DNA of 64,000 nucleotides. Origin: Hevea brasiliensis (taxonomy: Eukaryota > Streptophyta > Magnoliopsida > Malpighiales > Euphorbiaceae). The stretch spans positions 28,846,843-28,910,842 of the forward strand of contig NC_079505.1 in NCBI RefSeq assembly GCF_030052815.1, written 5' to 3'. The notes beneath the pieces are model-generated. The model was not told where the DNA came from, did no database searches, and saw nothing but the letters and a program-made list of their open reading frames with translations. Position 1 is the first letter of the stretch. Each line of letters opens with the position of its first letter. The position numbers and the translations under genes are program-made. Positions 47,490 to 60,711 of this stretch are shown piece after piece.

Positions 47490-47951
47490 GTGTCGGGAAA
47501 AGACTTTGTGGTCTATAGTGATGCCTCACATAATGGGCTAGGGTTTGTATTGATGCAAGAGGGGAAAGTGGTCGCCTATGCTTCCAGGCAGTTAAGGCCA
47601 CATGAACAGAACTACCCTACTCATGACCTGGAGTTAGCAGCAATTATCTTCGCATTGAAGATATGGAGGCATTATTTATATGGTGAAAAATGCTACATCT
47701 ATATAGACTACAAGAGTCTAAAATATTTGCCAACCCAGAAGGAGCTCAATCTTAGACAGAGGCGATGGATTGAGTTCCTCAAGGACTATGATTGCGTGAT
47801 AGATTATCATCCTGGGAAGGCAAATGTAGTTATTGATGCTTTGAGCAGGAAGTCCATCACAGCTTTAAGATCATTAAATGCCTGTCTGTCCTTAGCTCAA
47901 AATGGAGCCATTTTGGCTGAGTTGCAAGTGAGGCCAACCCTGCTACAGTAG
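47490..47951 (+). pseudogene. Gypsy C RNase H
   Basis: [38 protein letters not shown] and [10 protein letters not shown] give a nearly intact RNase H. The usual TDHKSLK reads IDYKSLK here, and VVADALS reads VVIDALS. It ends at a TAG at 47949-47951. It lies in a run with the preceding RT after a TAG stop. Confidence 0.85.
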
Positions 47952-47993
47952 ATACAAGATGGGCAGAGAGCAGATACAAGATGGGCAGAGGGC
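47950..47993 (+). repeat. 22-bp tandem duplication between RNase H and integrase
   Basis: AGATACAAGATGGGCAGAG occurs at 47950 and 47972 (period 22). The duplication changes the frame between RNase H and integrase. Confidence 0.85.
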
Positions 47994-49450
47994 AGATGGA
48001 AAACTAATGGCCATTATGGGTAAAATTCCTGAGGGGAAGGAAACTAAATATCAGGTGAAAGCAGATGGGTGTCTGTACTACAGAGGGAGAGTGTGTGTAC
48101 CAGATGATGGGGAACTGAACACTAGTATTCTGAAAGAAGCACACACTAGTGTTTATACTATGCACTCGGGAAGCACAAAAATGTATAATGATTTGAAGCC
48201 TCATTATTGGTGGCCTGGTATGAAGATGGATATAGCTGACTATGTGATTAAGTGTTTGACATGTCAGCAAGTTAAAGTAGAACATCAAGTTCCGTCAGGA
48301 TTGCTACAGCCTATAAGCATACCTGAATGGAAATGGGACCGGGTCACTATGGATTTTGTTACTGGGTTACCTTTCACCCAAAGGAAGCATGATGCAGTAT
48401 GGGTGATAGTGGATAGATTAACAAAGTCAACACATTTTCTGCCATTTAGGACTGACTACTCATTGGAGAAGCTAGCAGAATTGCATATCAATGAGATAGT
48501 TAGACTGCATGGAATCCCACTTTCCATCATATCTGACCGAGACCCAAGGTTTACATCGAGATTCTGGAAAAAGTTACAAGAAGCCTTGGGCACACAACTC
48601 CGCTTTAGCACTGCTTTTCATCCCCAGATGGATGAACAGTCAGAATGAGTAATCCTGGTAAACCCAAGAACTAATTGAATTTTCGCAATTAATAAATTGA
48701 AATGATAGTAACAATGTGAATTATGTGATAGATCCTGGAGGATATGCTAAGGAGTTGTGTCATTGAGTTTGAGGGGAGTTGGGATAGATACTTCCCACTG
48801 TCAGAATTCGCATACAATAATAGCTACCAAGCTATCATCCAAATGGCTCTGTATGAAGCACTTTATGGGAGGAAATCTAAAACCCCAGTGTGTTGGACTG
48901 AATTGGGTGAAGATAAGCTGGTAGGACCAGACTTGGTGAAACAGACTGAGGAAAAAGTGAAGATAATCAAAGCTAATCTGAAGGTTGCCTCAGATAGACA
49001 AAAATCATATGCCGACTTGAAGAGAAAAGAGATAGAGTATGCAGTTGGCGATAAAGTGTTTCTCAAAGTCTCACCGTGGAAGAAAGTATTGAGGTTTGAG
49101 AGAAAGGGTAAGTTAAGCCCTAGGTTCATTGGCCCATATGAAGTCATTGAACGTGTAGGACTAGTGGCCTATCGGCTAGCTTTACCACCAGAACTGGATA
49201 AAATTCATAATGTATTTCATGTTTCCATACTGAGAAGATATCGCTAAGACCCTTCAGATGTCATTTCTATGGAAGAGATTGAAATCCAATTAGACTTGAC
49301 ATATACAGAGGAACCTATACAGATCCTAGCTCGGGAAGTGAAGGAACTGAGAAATAAACAAATTCGACTGGTGAAAGTGCTTTGGAGGCACCACAACACT
49401 GAAGAGGCAACTTGGGAAAGTGAAGAGATAATGAGGTAACAGTTCCCTCA
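47959..49450 (+). pseudogene. Gypsy C integrase and chromodomain (interrupted)
   Basis: HHCC region ([20 protein letters not shown]), catalytic Asp residues in TMDFVTGLP and IISDRDPRF; the region ends [10 protein letters not shown] with a TGA at 48646-48648 directly after the catalytic Glu. A 74-80 bp insertion follows, then the integrase resumes at 48736 (LEDMLRSCVIEFEG). From 48744 the frame is open to a TAA at 49245-49247 (RRYR-stop-DPSDV). The chromodomain-like tail (VKVLWRHHN, EATWESEEIMR) ends in another TAG-like break near 49437. Confidence 0.87.
48656..48729. repeat. Small insertion in gypsy C integrase
   Basis: Compared with gypsy A (36355-36380), about 74 bp of AT-rich sequence is inserted between the codons for ERVI and QILEDM. 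ATCCTGG occurs at both edges (48652-48658 and 48732-48738). Inside is a short hairpin, TAATTG (48672-48677) with CAATTA (48686-48691). No terminal inverted repeats are evident. Confidence 0.65.
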
Positions 49451-49504
49451 ACTGTTTGCAACAGGTAAATTTCGAGGATGAAATTTTTATTAGAGGGGAA
49501 GAGT

Positions 49505-51778
49505 TGTGACATCCTCATTTTAGCTAGTCCGTACAGTTTACTATTCCGGTGACCAGTGTCGGTCCGGACAGCTAGAACGTTCGGAAAAATATTTAAACTA
49601 AAGTGTGGAACCAAAAAAAAAAAAATTAACTCAAATATTAATAAGAAAAATTTAGGAAAAAAAATTATAAAATAATTTTTGAGACTCTAGAGAAGGGTCA
49701 TAGAGGTTCTTATGGTATTAGAATGCCAAGAAAATACTTAGAAAAATTTTTCAATCGGTACAGATAATTTTGGCCCGTTAAGCCAAATGGAGGGCATTTT
49801 AGTCATTTTGTCTTCAGAGATGATTTTTAAGCCAACTTGTCCAGTTAAATAAATAATTTATATAACATAAAATATGAATAAATATTATTAAAAATTTAAT
49901 TGCAATTAAATAGACAAGAAATGGAGATAAAATGAAAGAAAATGGATTTATGACATCATCATGATGTCATTAAAACTCACCCAACCAACCCAATCTTGAC
50001 ACATAGCATAAACATATATAAAAGTGGCTAAATGGGCTGGAAAATGAAAAAAAAATCAGAACACCTTTTCTTCTTCTTCTCCTTGACGCCAACTCTCCTT
50101 CTCTAACCTCCATGAACAAGCTTTTTCAAGCTTGATTTTCCCTAGCTTTCTTCCACCAAAAACCCTAATTGTCAACACAAAAACTTGCTCTTACACCTTG
50201 GTGATTCTTTTGGGAGCAAAAAAAAGAGGAAAACAAGAGCTTTAGCAAGTGGAAAAATCTCACTCCTTTGAATTTTACTTTAAATTCATGATAAGGACTT
50301 TGAATGAGTGTAAATTACAAAGAAAAAAATTGTTGAATACCATTTGTATGTAAACCCTAGATTTTTGGTAGCCATGGTTAGGGTTTGATTGTGTTGAGTT
50401 TAATGAAATTAAAAGACTATCATGGCTGCCCATAATATGTATTTTCTAAGTGGATTGATGGAATGAAGTGAAAATGCATGAATGGTAATGTGTGAGTTAG
50501 GGTTTGGAGTGCAAAAATGGAATTTTGACCATGTGATGATGAAAATAGGTTTTAATGGTCAAATAGTAACATTTAGTTCTGTTCAAATAAAAAATGAAGT
50601 GTGTTGAGTGATGGGATTGGGTTTGGTGTGGGCATTAGAGTGACCTGCAGAATTGGAGTGACTTGCAGAATTGGACTTGAGTCCTGCAGGTTTGGGCAGC
50701 CATAACTTGAATTATAGAGGTTCAATTGGTGCAAGGCTAATTGGACATGAAAGTAGACACATAATGGCACAACTTTGGTGAAGAAACTGTATCCATAAAA
50801 CCAAACCAAGTGGACCAAAAGCTTGCCCTAATCCGGGTGACCTGCAGTCTATTTCTACAGAATGACCAAATGAACAGTATTTGGTCATTTGGCCATAACT
50901 CAGTGTGGAAGGGTCCAATTGACCTGTAATTTTACCAGCAACAATCTGAGATATATACCAACAACTTTTATGAAGGAACCTAACCCAAATTATGACCAGA
51001 ACCTATCCAACATGTGAGTTGCATTCACTGTTCACTGCACTATAGATATGATCAGTCTAGAAAAATTTCAATCCGGCCAGCTGTGGTTTTTGGACCATAA
51101 CTTGAGCTAAAAAACTCCAAATGGAGTGATTCAAAAAAGGAAATTCAACTAGACAAAATAAGGAACAACTTTCATGTTGATCATTTTGCCAAAATCCCAC
51201 TGCAAAAAAGACCACTGGAACAATAAAAATGAAGCATAAAAACTGAAAATTCTGCTTAATTAACATTAAGCTTAGAAATGGTATTGGCTACCAATACCAA
51301 CAAATTTTAAATGCAAAATGTGGCATGTTGGGAGTATTAAAGCCAATATACCTATTGTCTATGCAAAAGTCAACATTTTGGTTGACTAATGAAGTGAATA
51401 GTAACACCAAAACTTGAAACTCAAAATTTGTAAAACTCAAAAGTGTAAAATGCCCTAGTATACCTAACAAGATTGGTTTGGATAGCTTGGCATGCCAATA
51501 GGGTTCTGTTAGCAGTACTGCATATGGCTTCATGCCATTCTATGTTTCATGGCTCCCATGCCATTCTGTGACATAATAGCCTTTGGTTAAGTTATTTGAG
51601 TTGATATATTTGGGTTTTAACCCTGATAATTATTACAGCTTATTAGCTGTTCTGTTGCACACCGGGAGACACAGTGTGACCGGTGGTGTGATAGTACGAG
51701 GTACTTAGTACCCAGTGCCAGTTTACCCGTTTATCCAGTCTAGTCAACTAGTATGGGTTACTCAGGCAATGATAATAA
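49505..51778 (+). repeat. Gypsy C 3' LTR, part before copia #2
   Basis: TGTGACATCCTCATTTTAGC onward, matching 41514-43792 of the 5' LTR. The sequence stops in GCAATGATAATAA, where the 5' LTR continues GCAATGATAATGAACC. TATA candidate at 50015-50024. No gene. Confidence 0.9.
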
Positions 51779-53886
51779 TGAAGGAACGGAAGCGTGAAAA
51801 ACACAAGTTTATACCATTGAATTCAAAATTTTCACCTAGGGTCACATGCATCATGCAAGATTTATTTTTATCTATTTGATTTCAATGATAAACAACATAT
51901 TAAAACTCTTTTAATATGTTTTTGGATCTATATTTGCCATTTAAGACTTTAAAATTAATCAGATTAATTTTAGAACCCTAAATTAAATCAAGAACGATTA
52001 CACTAACCTCTTGATGCACTGCAGTGTGTCTGCGCCTTTGAGATTCATCTTCAAGACACCAGATGTTGTCCCTCTAGCTTGTCCACACCAAGAACACCTA
52101 TGGAAGCCCTTGAACAGCTTCTAAAGCTTTTTCTATTAATCAGAAATTCAAGTTCTGCCTTTTAAGAGATTAGAGATGTAAACAGGACACTAGAAACAAT
52201 TTCTAGTGTTCTTAATTCAAGAGAGTGATGGCTAATCTCTTTGAATTGATGAGAGATGAAGAAGAATAGATGAAAAGCCTCAAAGTGGCGTGACAAAGGA
52301 GAGGAGTGGCTGCTGGTTATATTTTATTTTCTCATAACAACACTTAAATAGCTAGGTTAACACATTAAACCCTTGCCACATGTCACCCTTTGATTAGCTC
52401 TAGGTTTAAGTGACCCAATCACATTGTGCCAAGTGTCAAACCTATATGTAATCTTGATTTTAATCATCTTACATGATTAAAAACATTTGGCAAGACTATG
52501 TGTTATGCCATGTGTCACCATCTCATGGTGCTACGTGTCACACTGCAAAATGACCAAAATGCCCCTGTGTCTTAATTTTGAGTTCTCAACCTAAAATAAT
52601 TATTTTTCTTCTTCTAATTAATTTATATCAATTATAAATTAATTAATTAATCTCTATTAATTAATTTCTCATTAATTAAATTCATATTTAAACACTTTAA
52701 ATATAAATTTAACTTATATTATACATCCAATAATCTAGATTTGGTTTCAAGTCATGCTAGGGACTTTGCAAACTAATTGCAAACCAAACCTATTTAATTA
52801 ATCAATTAAACTCTTTAATTAATTAATTAAATCATATTTAAATAGGTGATAACTTGTGTATGTGTGTGACTTACTAGGCTCATCACTAATTGGCAATGAG
52901 ACATGATATCAACTCTTAATATCATCAGAACTCTTTCTTACCATAAATGATTTCTCTAAATCATTTTATGAACTTCATAGACCATGGTTAACACCTAGCA
53001 TAACATGCTATGGCTACCCAATTAGTAATAAGGTTTACCTTAAATGAACCTATAATCATATGTTACCATGCACTAGAATCTCTCTGTTACAAAATCCCAA
53101 CTCAAGCTGGAGTCATGGTTTATGTCAAACTCCATTTGTTATGAATATTATGTTCTCTTTTAATTCCAGTTCTTGATTAAAAAGATTTTCTCATCAGAAA
53201 CTCTTTTCTGAATAAATCTATCTGTCCTGGCCAGGAACTTGAAACATCAAGAACAATTAAATAAACATAGGATTTTATCTCTATTTACTTAGAGGAACAG
53301 ATTCCATCTTGATCAACACCTACCTCCATATATAACTAGTAGGAGCCAACACATGCCCATATACCCATACACAGTACAAGTATGAAAGCAGCATCAAACT
53401 CAAACTACCTATATACAAGATAACTGTGCTATCTCAGGTCTAAAGATTATATGCACTGATATGATTTATGACAAAACATTGACAAGAGTAAACTCCATGT
53501 GCTTGTCATAAGTGTCACTAGTTCGGCCTACTTATCATTTATAAGTGCCTATCATGTTTGTTATATGGCATGAGACTCACCATTCCATCTTATTTATATC
53601 TCATATAAATAACTTGGGAAGAAACATGAATACAATCTTTCTGGATAAGTCATGTCCTTATTATGAAGTATCCTCAATTGTGAACCTATTTATGATACTT
53701 CGTGCTATAAATATTGTCACTCATATTCTTAACAACTTAAGAATAATATTTCTAACAAAATATCAATGGACCTTTTCTATTACACATAAATATATTATGT
53801 AAACGAAAAAGTGGAAATGCCTTTTATTAATAAAAATATGTACAAGATACATACTAAATGATATGCTCTAGGGCATACTACTAACA
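51779..53886 (-). repeat. Copia #2 3' LTR
   Basis: 2,108 bp from TGAAGGAACGGAAGCGTG to CATACTACTAACA, followed by the polypurine tract (ATCTCCCAC on plus). Very close to copia #1's LTRs. No gene. Confidence 0.9.
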
Positions 53887-53900
53887 ATCTCCCACTAGCA

Positions 53901-54150
53901 CTAGAGCCATTCATTACAATATCTTAGACCCATCTTCTCAAGATGTCGGTCTAACTGAACTTGTGACAAAAGCTTAGTGAATGGATCAGCTGGATTTTCA
54001 GCTGATGCTATTTTCTGCATGGCTATATTGCCTCGCCCAACTATTTCTCTGATAATGTGGTAGCGCCTTTCTATGTGTTTGGATTTCTGGTGAGACCTTG
54101 GTTCCTTAGTCTGTATGACTGCTCCATTATTGTCACAATGTAGTGGAACT
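53901..54150 (-). pseudogene. Copia #2 pol C-terminus
   Basis: End of RNase H/pol, finishing at the TAG on 53903-53901, equivalent to 15525-15523 in copia #1. Encodes the conserved end of copia pol (AENPADPFTK-like region, CNEWL). Separated from the rest of pol by the solo LTR. Confidence 0.78.
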
Positions 54151-57100
54151 TGTCACACCCTACCCCTCTGTAAGGCATAACATGATCCCGTAGTATACTT
54201 AATGAATTACCAACTCCGTCTACTGATAACCCATTAAATACACTACAAGGGATTTTAAAAACTTTTCTTACTTCTTTTACAGTGGTGAGCACTATTTACA
54301 GGTGTTAAAGACTTTGGTGAACTGAAGTGAAATAACTAACTCAATTGGTTTATTTGGAATTTCTGTAAAAATTTTGGCAGAGTGCCATCTGTATTTTGGA
54401 CAAAACAGTTCTTCAGAAAACCTGTAAAAAGCACTTCAAAAATTTTCCAAATCTCAACTCCAATACATTTCTCAACACAACAATTTATTAATTCAATTCC
54501 ATAGGAATTTTTCAAAGTCTGAGATAAGGAAATATAATACAACTTTTACAATCCATAACACTCATAATTAATTTACAACTTCAAGGTACAATTTAAATTT
54601 ACAACTGCTCAAAACCAAAAAAGCAAAATGTACATACAGTGTCATACATTACAGTACAAAATACAAAATACTGGTATACTCATAATACCAGGTAATCCCT
54701 CGCTGGATGTATATGCAGCCTAGTCCACGCTCTGTCTGCTCTCTACTGCGACAAAGAATAAAAGCTATCGCTGAGACAATGTCTCAGTGGTGCACAACAT
54801 TAACCAAATTCAAATTTAAATCACAATTCATAAATCATGTAAATAGTGGATACTTAAAACCATAGTCAAATTTAAGACAATAAAGGTCAATAAGAATTTA
54901 AACTCCATTTCTCAATATCACAATAGATTTTCATAAGTCAGGTCATGTTTGAATTCAAAAGACAGTATATGTCAATGAGAGTTTAAATCCATTTCACAAT
55001 CTCACAATACACATCAATAAATCACACACAGCTTAATCATGATCCATAGTTCAATTCGTCCCAAAAGCCGATGGCTAATGAGGTATTCAATTCGTCCCAA
55101 AAGTCGATGACTAATGAGGAATAACATAGCTAGCTAGCAAAAATATGAGTACTCATCCAATTCATCCTCAACAGGCACACACCTCAACACTTCAGCCAGA
55201 GAGGGAATTCAATTCGTCCCACTAGACAAGCTAATGAGGAATACAATCAATATACATGACAGCTGTGGTTTCAAACCATTTCCAATGCTTTTAAATCAAT
55301 AAGTATCCATCAATGTCATTCAAACAATTTCTCACAGTTTCATATCATTTACAATGCTTTTCAAGCAATAAATATTCATTCAAATACATTTCCACAATTT
55401 AAAACAATAATATACAAATATTCAATATTCATTTCAATTGAAAATAATTCAAAAGAAATAGTTGTTGTGCACAAACCTCTGATATCTGTCTCCTGGACTT
55501 GACTCAGTATTTCTTTCCCTTTTGCTGAGTCCTTGTTAACTGAGAAACACAATTTGAAGTGTTTCAGTGCTAAATTAATTTGCCTCTAACAATGGTGTTT
55601 GGTAAATAATGCACTGAACTCAATTATTCACTTAATCACCTAATATACTGATCCTCGTTGCGTTTTAGGTAGATTAGGTTTTAGTGTCGTTAATATGTCA
55701 CATTCGATAGGGTTTTAGGTTTGGTATGTTTTACCAAAGTCATTTCCTTGCTTAGTGCATTTTAATGCAAATTGCTGGATTCCGGGACACTGGTTTGACC
55801 TAACCGGACGATCTAGTTCCCTAGGTTTTCGGGTCTCGGTCGAAACTACAAACTTGTAGATCTAGGTCTTATTGCACACGGGGCAAAATTTCAGGTCAAT
55901 CCGAGTTAAGTAGACCAAGTTATGGTCATTATACTTTTGCTGGTCAAATGGTACCAATTTAGGTCAATTTGGTCAACTCTGGTTCGGCCAGTTTTTGGAC
56001 CCGAACTTGTGCAAGTTTTTTTGACTTGCTTATGGTCATTTCTGGGCTTTGGTGTCTTCATAAGACTTGTAGGTATGGGTCTTAACTATTCTTGGTCAAA
56101 ATTTCAGGTCAATTGGACCTGGTTTGAGTGAGTTATGGCCTAAACACTCACTGCTGCCCAATTGGTCATTTTTCAGGTCCTAATTGCACCTAATCCGAAT
56201 TGGTCATTTTCTTAGGTCACCTTGCAAGCAGAATTTTGGTATGGTTTCTCAATGAAAGTTGGCACATTTTGTGCCTAGTTTCACCTCAAATTGGTCTCAT
56301 ACCAATTGAGGTTACACATTTAAGGTTATAGGCTAAAATGTACACTGCCCTCAATATGCCTTTCACACCCCACTTCAAACACACATTTACCTTTGCCATT
56401 TGTTTACTTACCTACCAAACTGTTTTGGTACATTACCAAAAGCACTTTCTACATTACATTAACATTACTTTGGGCAGATTACCATTACCCTCAACACACC
56501 AAATATCATTCACAATTACAATTTCTAAGTACCATTACAAACACACCTAACCATTACAAATTTTACATACACTTTACAATATCAATCTACATACATATCA
56601 TCAATCCTCCTAGGTCAATATTCTGCCTACACTTCCTTCAATATATACATTCACTCAAGTGTCCCCAAGCTGCCGCAAACCATCTTCAACACCACATTGC
56701 CCTACAATTCATCAATTCTCATCCAATTGCTAAAATCACCATATAAACATGAAATAAATCACTAGGTTACTAAATCACCATGATCAACATTATTTCTCAT
56801 CAATTATATGCATAAATATCTCATCAAAAACGTGACTCATGGCTGTCCAAAATGAAAACAACAATAACTCTTCAAACTCAAAATTTTCCTTCACAAAACT
56901 AATACCCATAACATGCACACAAAACTTAACAAAGGAATTCTCAAAAATTGTAAACTTACCTTTAATTGTAACTTGCTAAACCTTCACCAAACTTCTCAAA
57001 ATTGGTATCAATATTTTCCTTGTGATGTGTAGACAAAGTTTAATGAAGAACACTAAGAGGTTGGAGTTGAAAATGGAGAGTTAAGAAAGCTTGCATGAAA

Positions 57101-57841
57101 AATGGCTATGGAGGATTCAAGGTTCTTCATTTCGGCAATTTGGAGAGGACTTGAGGAAGATGAGATTTCAGCTGGTTAGTGGACTTACATCAGCCATTTC
57201 TTATGTTTAATTAATCCTATAGTGGTCCACTAACTAAAATTAAATCATTTTATAAGTTAAACTTTCACTTATTCCACATTTAACCCATGATTTTAGCTAT
57301 TTTCTTTAGGTACCACCAAATTAATTTTTCATTTCATTTTCTAAGTGTAATATTAATTATTTTTAATGGACATTTAGGTCAAAAGAAACTTCGGGATGTC
57401 AAATGACCATAATTCCCCTGTTCGGGTTACGTTCCCGATTTTTCGGTAACACCGTATTTTGTCTATTTTTCGATTTCTCACTTTTCTTTGTACTAATTAT
57501 TTAATTTTTCTTTGTTCTTTCTAATGAGATTTATTCTTCAACAAGGGTCTATTTATGTCCTAAAAATGTTTTCCAGGGTTTCCCGCAGTCCAGGGCTAGT
57601 CAACGGTCCACGCCGTGACTTCCCGGTGCGATCACCCATCGTTAGGTTTCCCGGCTCGTTTAACTTGGTCACATTTCTTTGCTATTATTTTTCCTTTGTT
57701 TTTCTTGTATTTTCTTTTCTTGTATTTCATTATTTTATGTCTCCTCCCTCATGTCAAAGTGTAGTTCTAGGCATCCTAGCTGTCCGGACAACACTGGTCA
57801 CCGGAGCAGTAGAACGCACTACCGAACTTTGGGGTGTTACA
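54151..57841 (-). repeat. Solo gypsy A-family LTR inside copia #2
   Basis: 3,691 bp, TGTCACACCCTACCCCTCTG to GGGGTGTTACA on plus, the reverse of the gypsy A LTR. TSD GAACT at 54146-54150 and 57842-57846; copia sequence continues on both sides, as in the uninterrupted copia #1 around 15775. It is visibly more diverged from the gypsy A LTRs than those are from each other. It includes the stem-loop (54769-54789) and the 36-bp repeat pair. Reading frames inside (for example 56393-56746) are chance. Confidence 0.92.
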
Positions 57842-60666
57842 GAACTACTGACACAATGGAAGGAACTACTGTAAGTTCTGTCACGAACTTCTTTATCCAA
57901 ACAGCTTCCTTTGCAGCATCTGATGCAGCAATATGCTCAGCCTCTGTAGTGGAATCTGCAGTCGTGCTCTGTTTGGAACTCTTCCAACTGACTGCACCTC
58001 CATTACAAATGAACACATATCCAGAGGTAGACTTTCTATCATCGATGTCTGATTGGAAATCAGAATCAGTATAACCATCCAATTGCAAGTCTCCACCTCC
58101 ATAAATCAAGAATAAATCCTTAGTTCTTCTTAAGTACTTAAGAATATTCTTGACAGCTATCCAGTGTTCCAAACCTGGATTGGATTGATACCTGCTAGTC
58201 AAACTAACAGCATATGCGATATCCGGCCTAGTACACAACATTGCATACATTAAACTTTCAATAGACGAAGCATATGGAATCCTGGCCATCTTATCTCTTT
58301 CTTCAGGTGTCTTTGGAGACATCTCTTTAGAAAGATGGATACCATGTCTCACTGGTAACAATCCTCTCTTGGAATCAAGCATGTTAAACCTCTTTAACAC
58401 CTTTTCCAAGTATAGACTTTGGGATAAACCAATTATTCTTTTCGCTTTATCTCTATAGATGCGAATTCCAAGAATATAGGTTGCCTCCCCTAAGTCTTTC
58501 ATGGAAAATGTATTTGACAACCATACCTTTATAGTCGTTAACATACCTGTCATTACCCATCAACAGTATGTCATCCACATATAAGACAAGGAAAGTGATA
58601 GCACTGTCACTAACCTTCTTATATACACATGGCTCATCCTCATTTTTGATAAAACCAAAGGATTTAATGGCTTCATCAAAACGGATGTTCTAACTCCACG
58701 AAGCTTGTTTCAACTCATAAATGGATCGCTTTAGCTTGCATACCTTGGAACCATCTTGGGATTCAAATCCCCTAGGTTGTTCCATGAAAATGTTTTCTTC
58801 AATGTATCCATTGAGAAAAGCTGTTTTGACATCCATCTGCCAAATCTCATAATCATAGTATGCAGCTATTGCTAATAAAATCCTAATTGATTTAAGCATG
58901 GCAACAGGCGAGAAAGTCTCCTCATAGTCGATTCCTTGCCTTTGGCAAAACCCTTTCGCTACTAGCCTTGCCTTATAGGTCTCTACCTTTCCATTAGAAC
59001 CAATTTTCTTCTTGAAAACCCATTTGTTCCCTATAGGTACAATACCTTCAGGTGGGTCAACAAGATCCCAAACTTGATTCTTATACATGGAATCAATCTC
59101 GGATTTCATAGCATCAATCCATTTTAAAGAATCTATATCTGATATAGCTTCTTCATAAGAAAGTGGATCATCTCCATGATCTACTTCTTCATGAGTAGAC
59201 AACTCTTGTTCTTCTTCATGAAGAAAACCATATCTCACTGGTGGGTGAGATACCCTGGTTGTTCTACGAGGAACAGCTGTAGATGTTTCATCAACTGGTA
59301 TAGGTTGACTAGATGGATCTATATCCATCTGATCTGTTGGTTGGTCAGAATTCTCCAATTCTAACTCTATTTGCCTTCCTTTGCCTCCTTCTTGAACAAA
59401 CTGTTGTTCAAGAAATGTGGCATCTCTACTTATCACAACCTTTTGTGAAATAGGCAAATAAAAATAATATCCAAAACTAACTTTTGGATATCCAACAAAT
59501 CGACCATTTTCTGATCTGGTCTCTAATTTATCAGTGTTTAGCTTTTTGATATATGCTGGACAACCCCAAATCTTAACATGCTTAAGACTTGGTTTTCTTC
59601 CATGCCATATCTCATAAGGTGTGGAAGAAACTGATTTTGATGGAATCCTATTCAGAATATACAAAGCTGATTCTAATGCAAATCCCCAAAAGAAGATTGA
59701 CATATCAGTATAGTTCATCATACTACGTACCATATCTAATAGGGTACGATTTCTCCTTTCAGATACACCATTCAGTTGTGGCGTTCCTGGAGGAGTCAGC
59801 TGAGAAACAATGCCATGCTCTCTCAAGTATTCATCAAATTCAGTACTCAAATATTCAGCTCCACGATCTGATCGAAGAGCTTTAATATTCTTTCCTGTTT
59901 GATTTTCTACTTCAGATTTAAATTCTTTGAACTTTTCAAAAGATTCATATTTGTATTTCATCAAATACAAATACCCAAACCTTGATTTATCATCAGTAAA
60001 GGTAATAAAATAATGAAAACCCCCTCTAGCCATTTCTTTAAATGGACCACATACATCACTATGTATTAGCTCCAAAATATTTTCAGCTCTTAGCCCTTAT
60101 CCAACAAAGGGTGATCTAGTCATTTTGCCCTGAAGGCAAGATTCACAAGTTGGAGTAGGCTCAGAGCCCAATGAGGATAGAATCCCCATTTTCTCCAATT
60201 TTGCAATCCTATCTTCTACAACATGACATAACGTTAAGTGCCAAATATATTTTGAACTTGAGTTGGTTTTCACCATGGCATTGCATTCTTTTAGATCACT
60301 TGCATTCAATTTGTGTTTGTCATTATTATCCAAATAATAAAGACCATCATTCATATAACCCGAACCAACATATTTATTTCCAAAATAAATATTGCAAACA
60401 TCATCAGTGAACTAAAATTCATAGCCATTTCTAGTCAAACTAGATATAGAAATGATGTTCTTAAAAGCATCAGGTACATATAAAATATTATCCAAACACA
60501 AAACATGTCCAAACATGTAAAAATATTTAGATCCTATGGCTAAAGCTTCAACAGTTGAGCCATTACCAATCCGGACTCTAATATCTTGAGAACACAAGCT
60601 GCTACTGTTTGCTAGTTCCTGCATATCATTAGAAATGTGAGAACCGCACCAAGATCTAAAACCCAA
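57842..60666 (-). pseudogene. Copia #2 pol: protease, integrase, RT, RNase H (broken)
   Basis: In reverse order: protease remnant (SHISNDMQELANSSS and IGNGSTVEALAIGS, 60666-60412) with a frameshift just after the Asp-x-Gly site, integrase HHCC (60354-60097) ending in TAA at 60099-60097, then 60075-58690 with IHSDVCGP, ALRSDRGAEY, integrase C-terminus and RT up to a TAG at 58692-58690 (Trp in copia #1). A 2-bp loss near 58550 shifts the frame at the YVDD side (GNDTGM in copia #1). RNase H continues to 57842, keeping the Gln that is a stop in copia #1 (SWKSSKQSTTADS). Confidence 0.9.
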
Positions 60667-60711
60667 GTCGTAGATGATCTATTAGTATCATCTGAATCTA
60701 ATTAACAAGAT

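Noticed and set aside
56338..56746. Frames of 70 and 117 codons inside the solo gypsy LTR
   Set aside because: They overlap in different frames within a reversed LTR and are rich in residues expected from AT-rich sequence; no homologous frame is kept in the gypsy A LTRs.
57512..58074. Two plus-strand frames crossing the solo LTR/copia border
   Set aside because: They run antisense to copia RNase H and span the insertion joint, so they cannot be an old gene.
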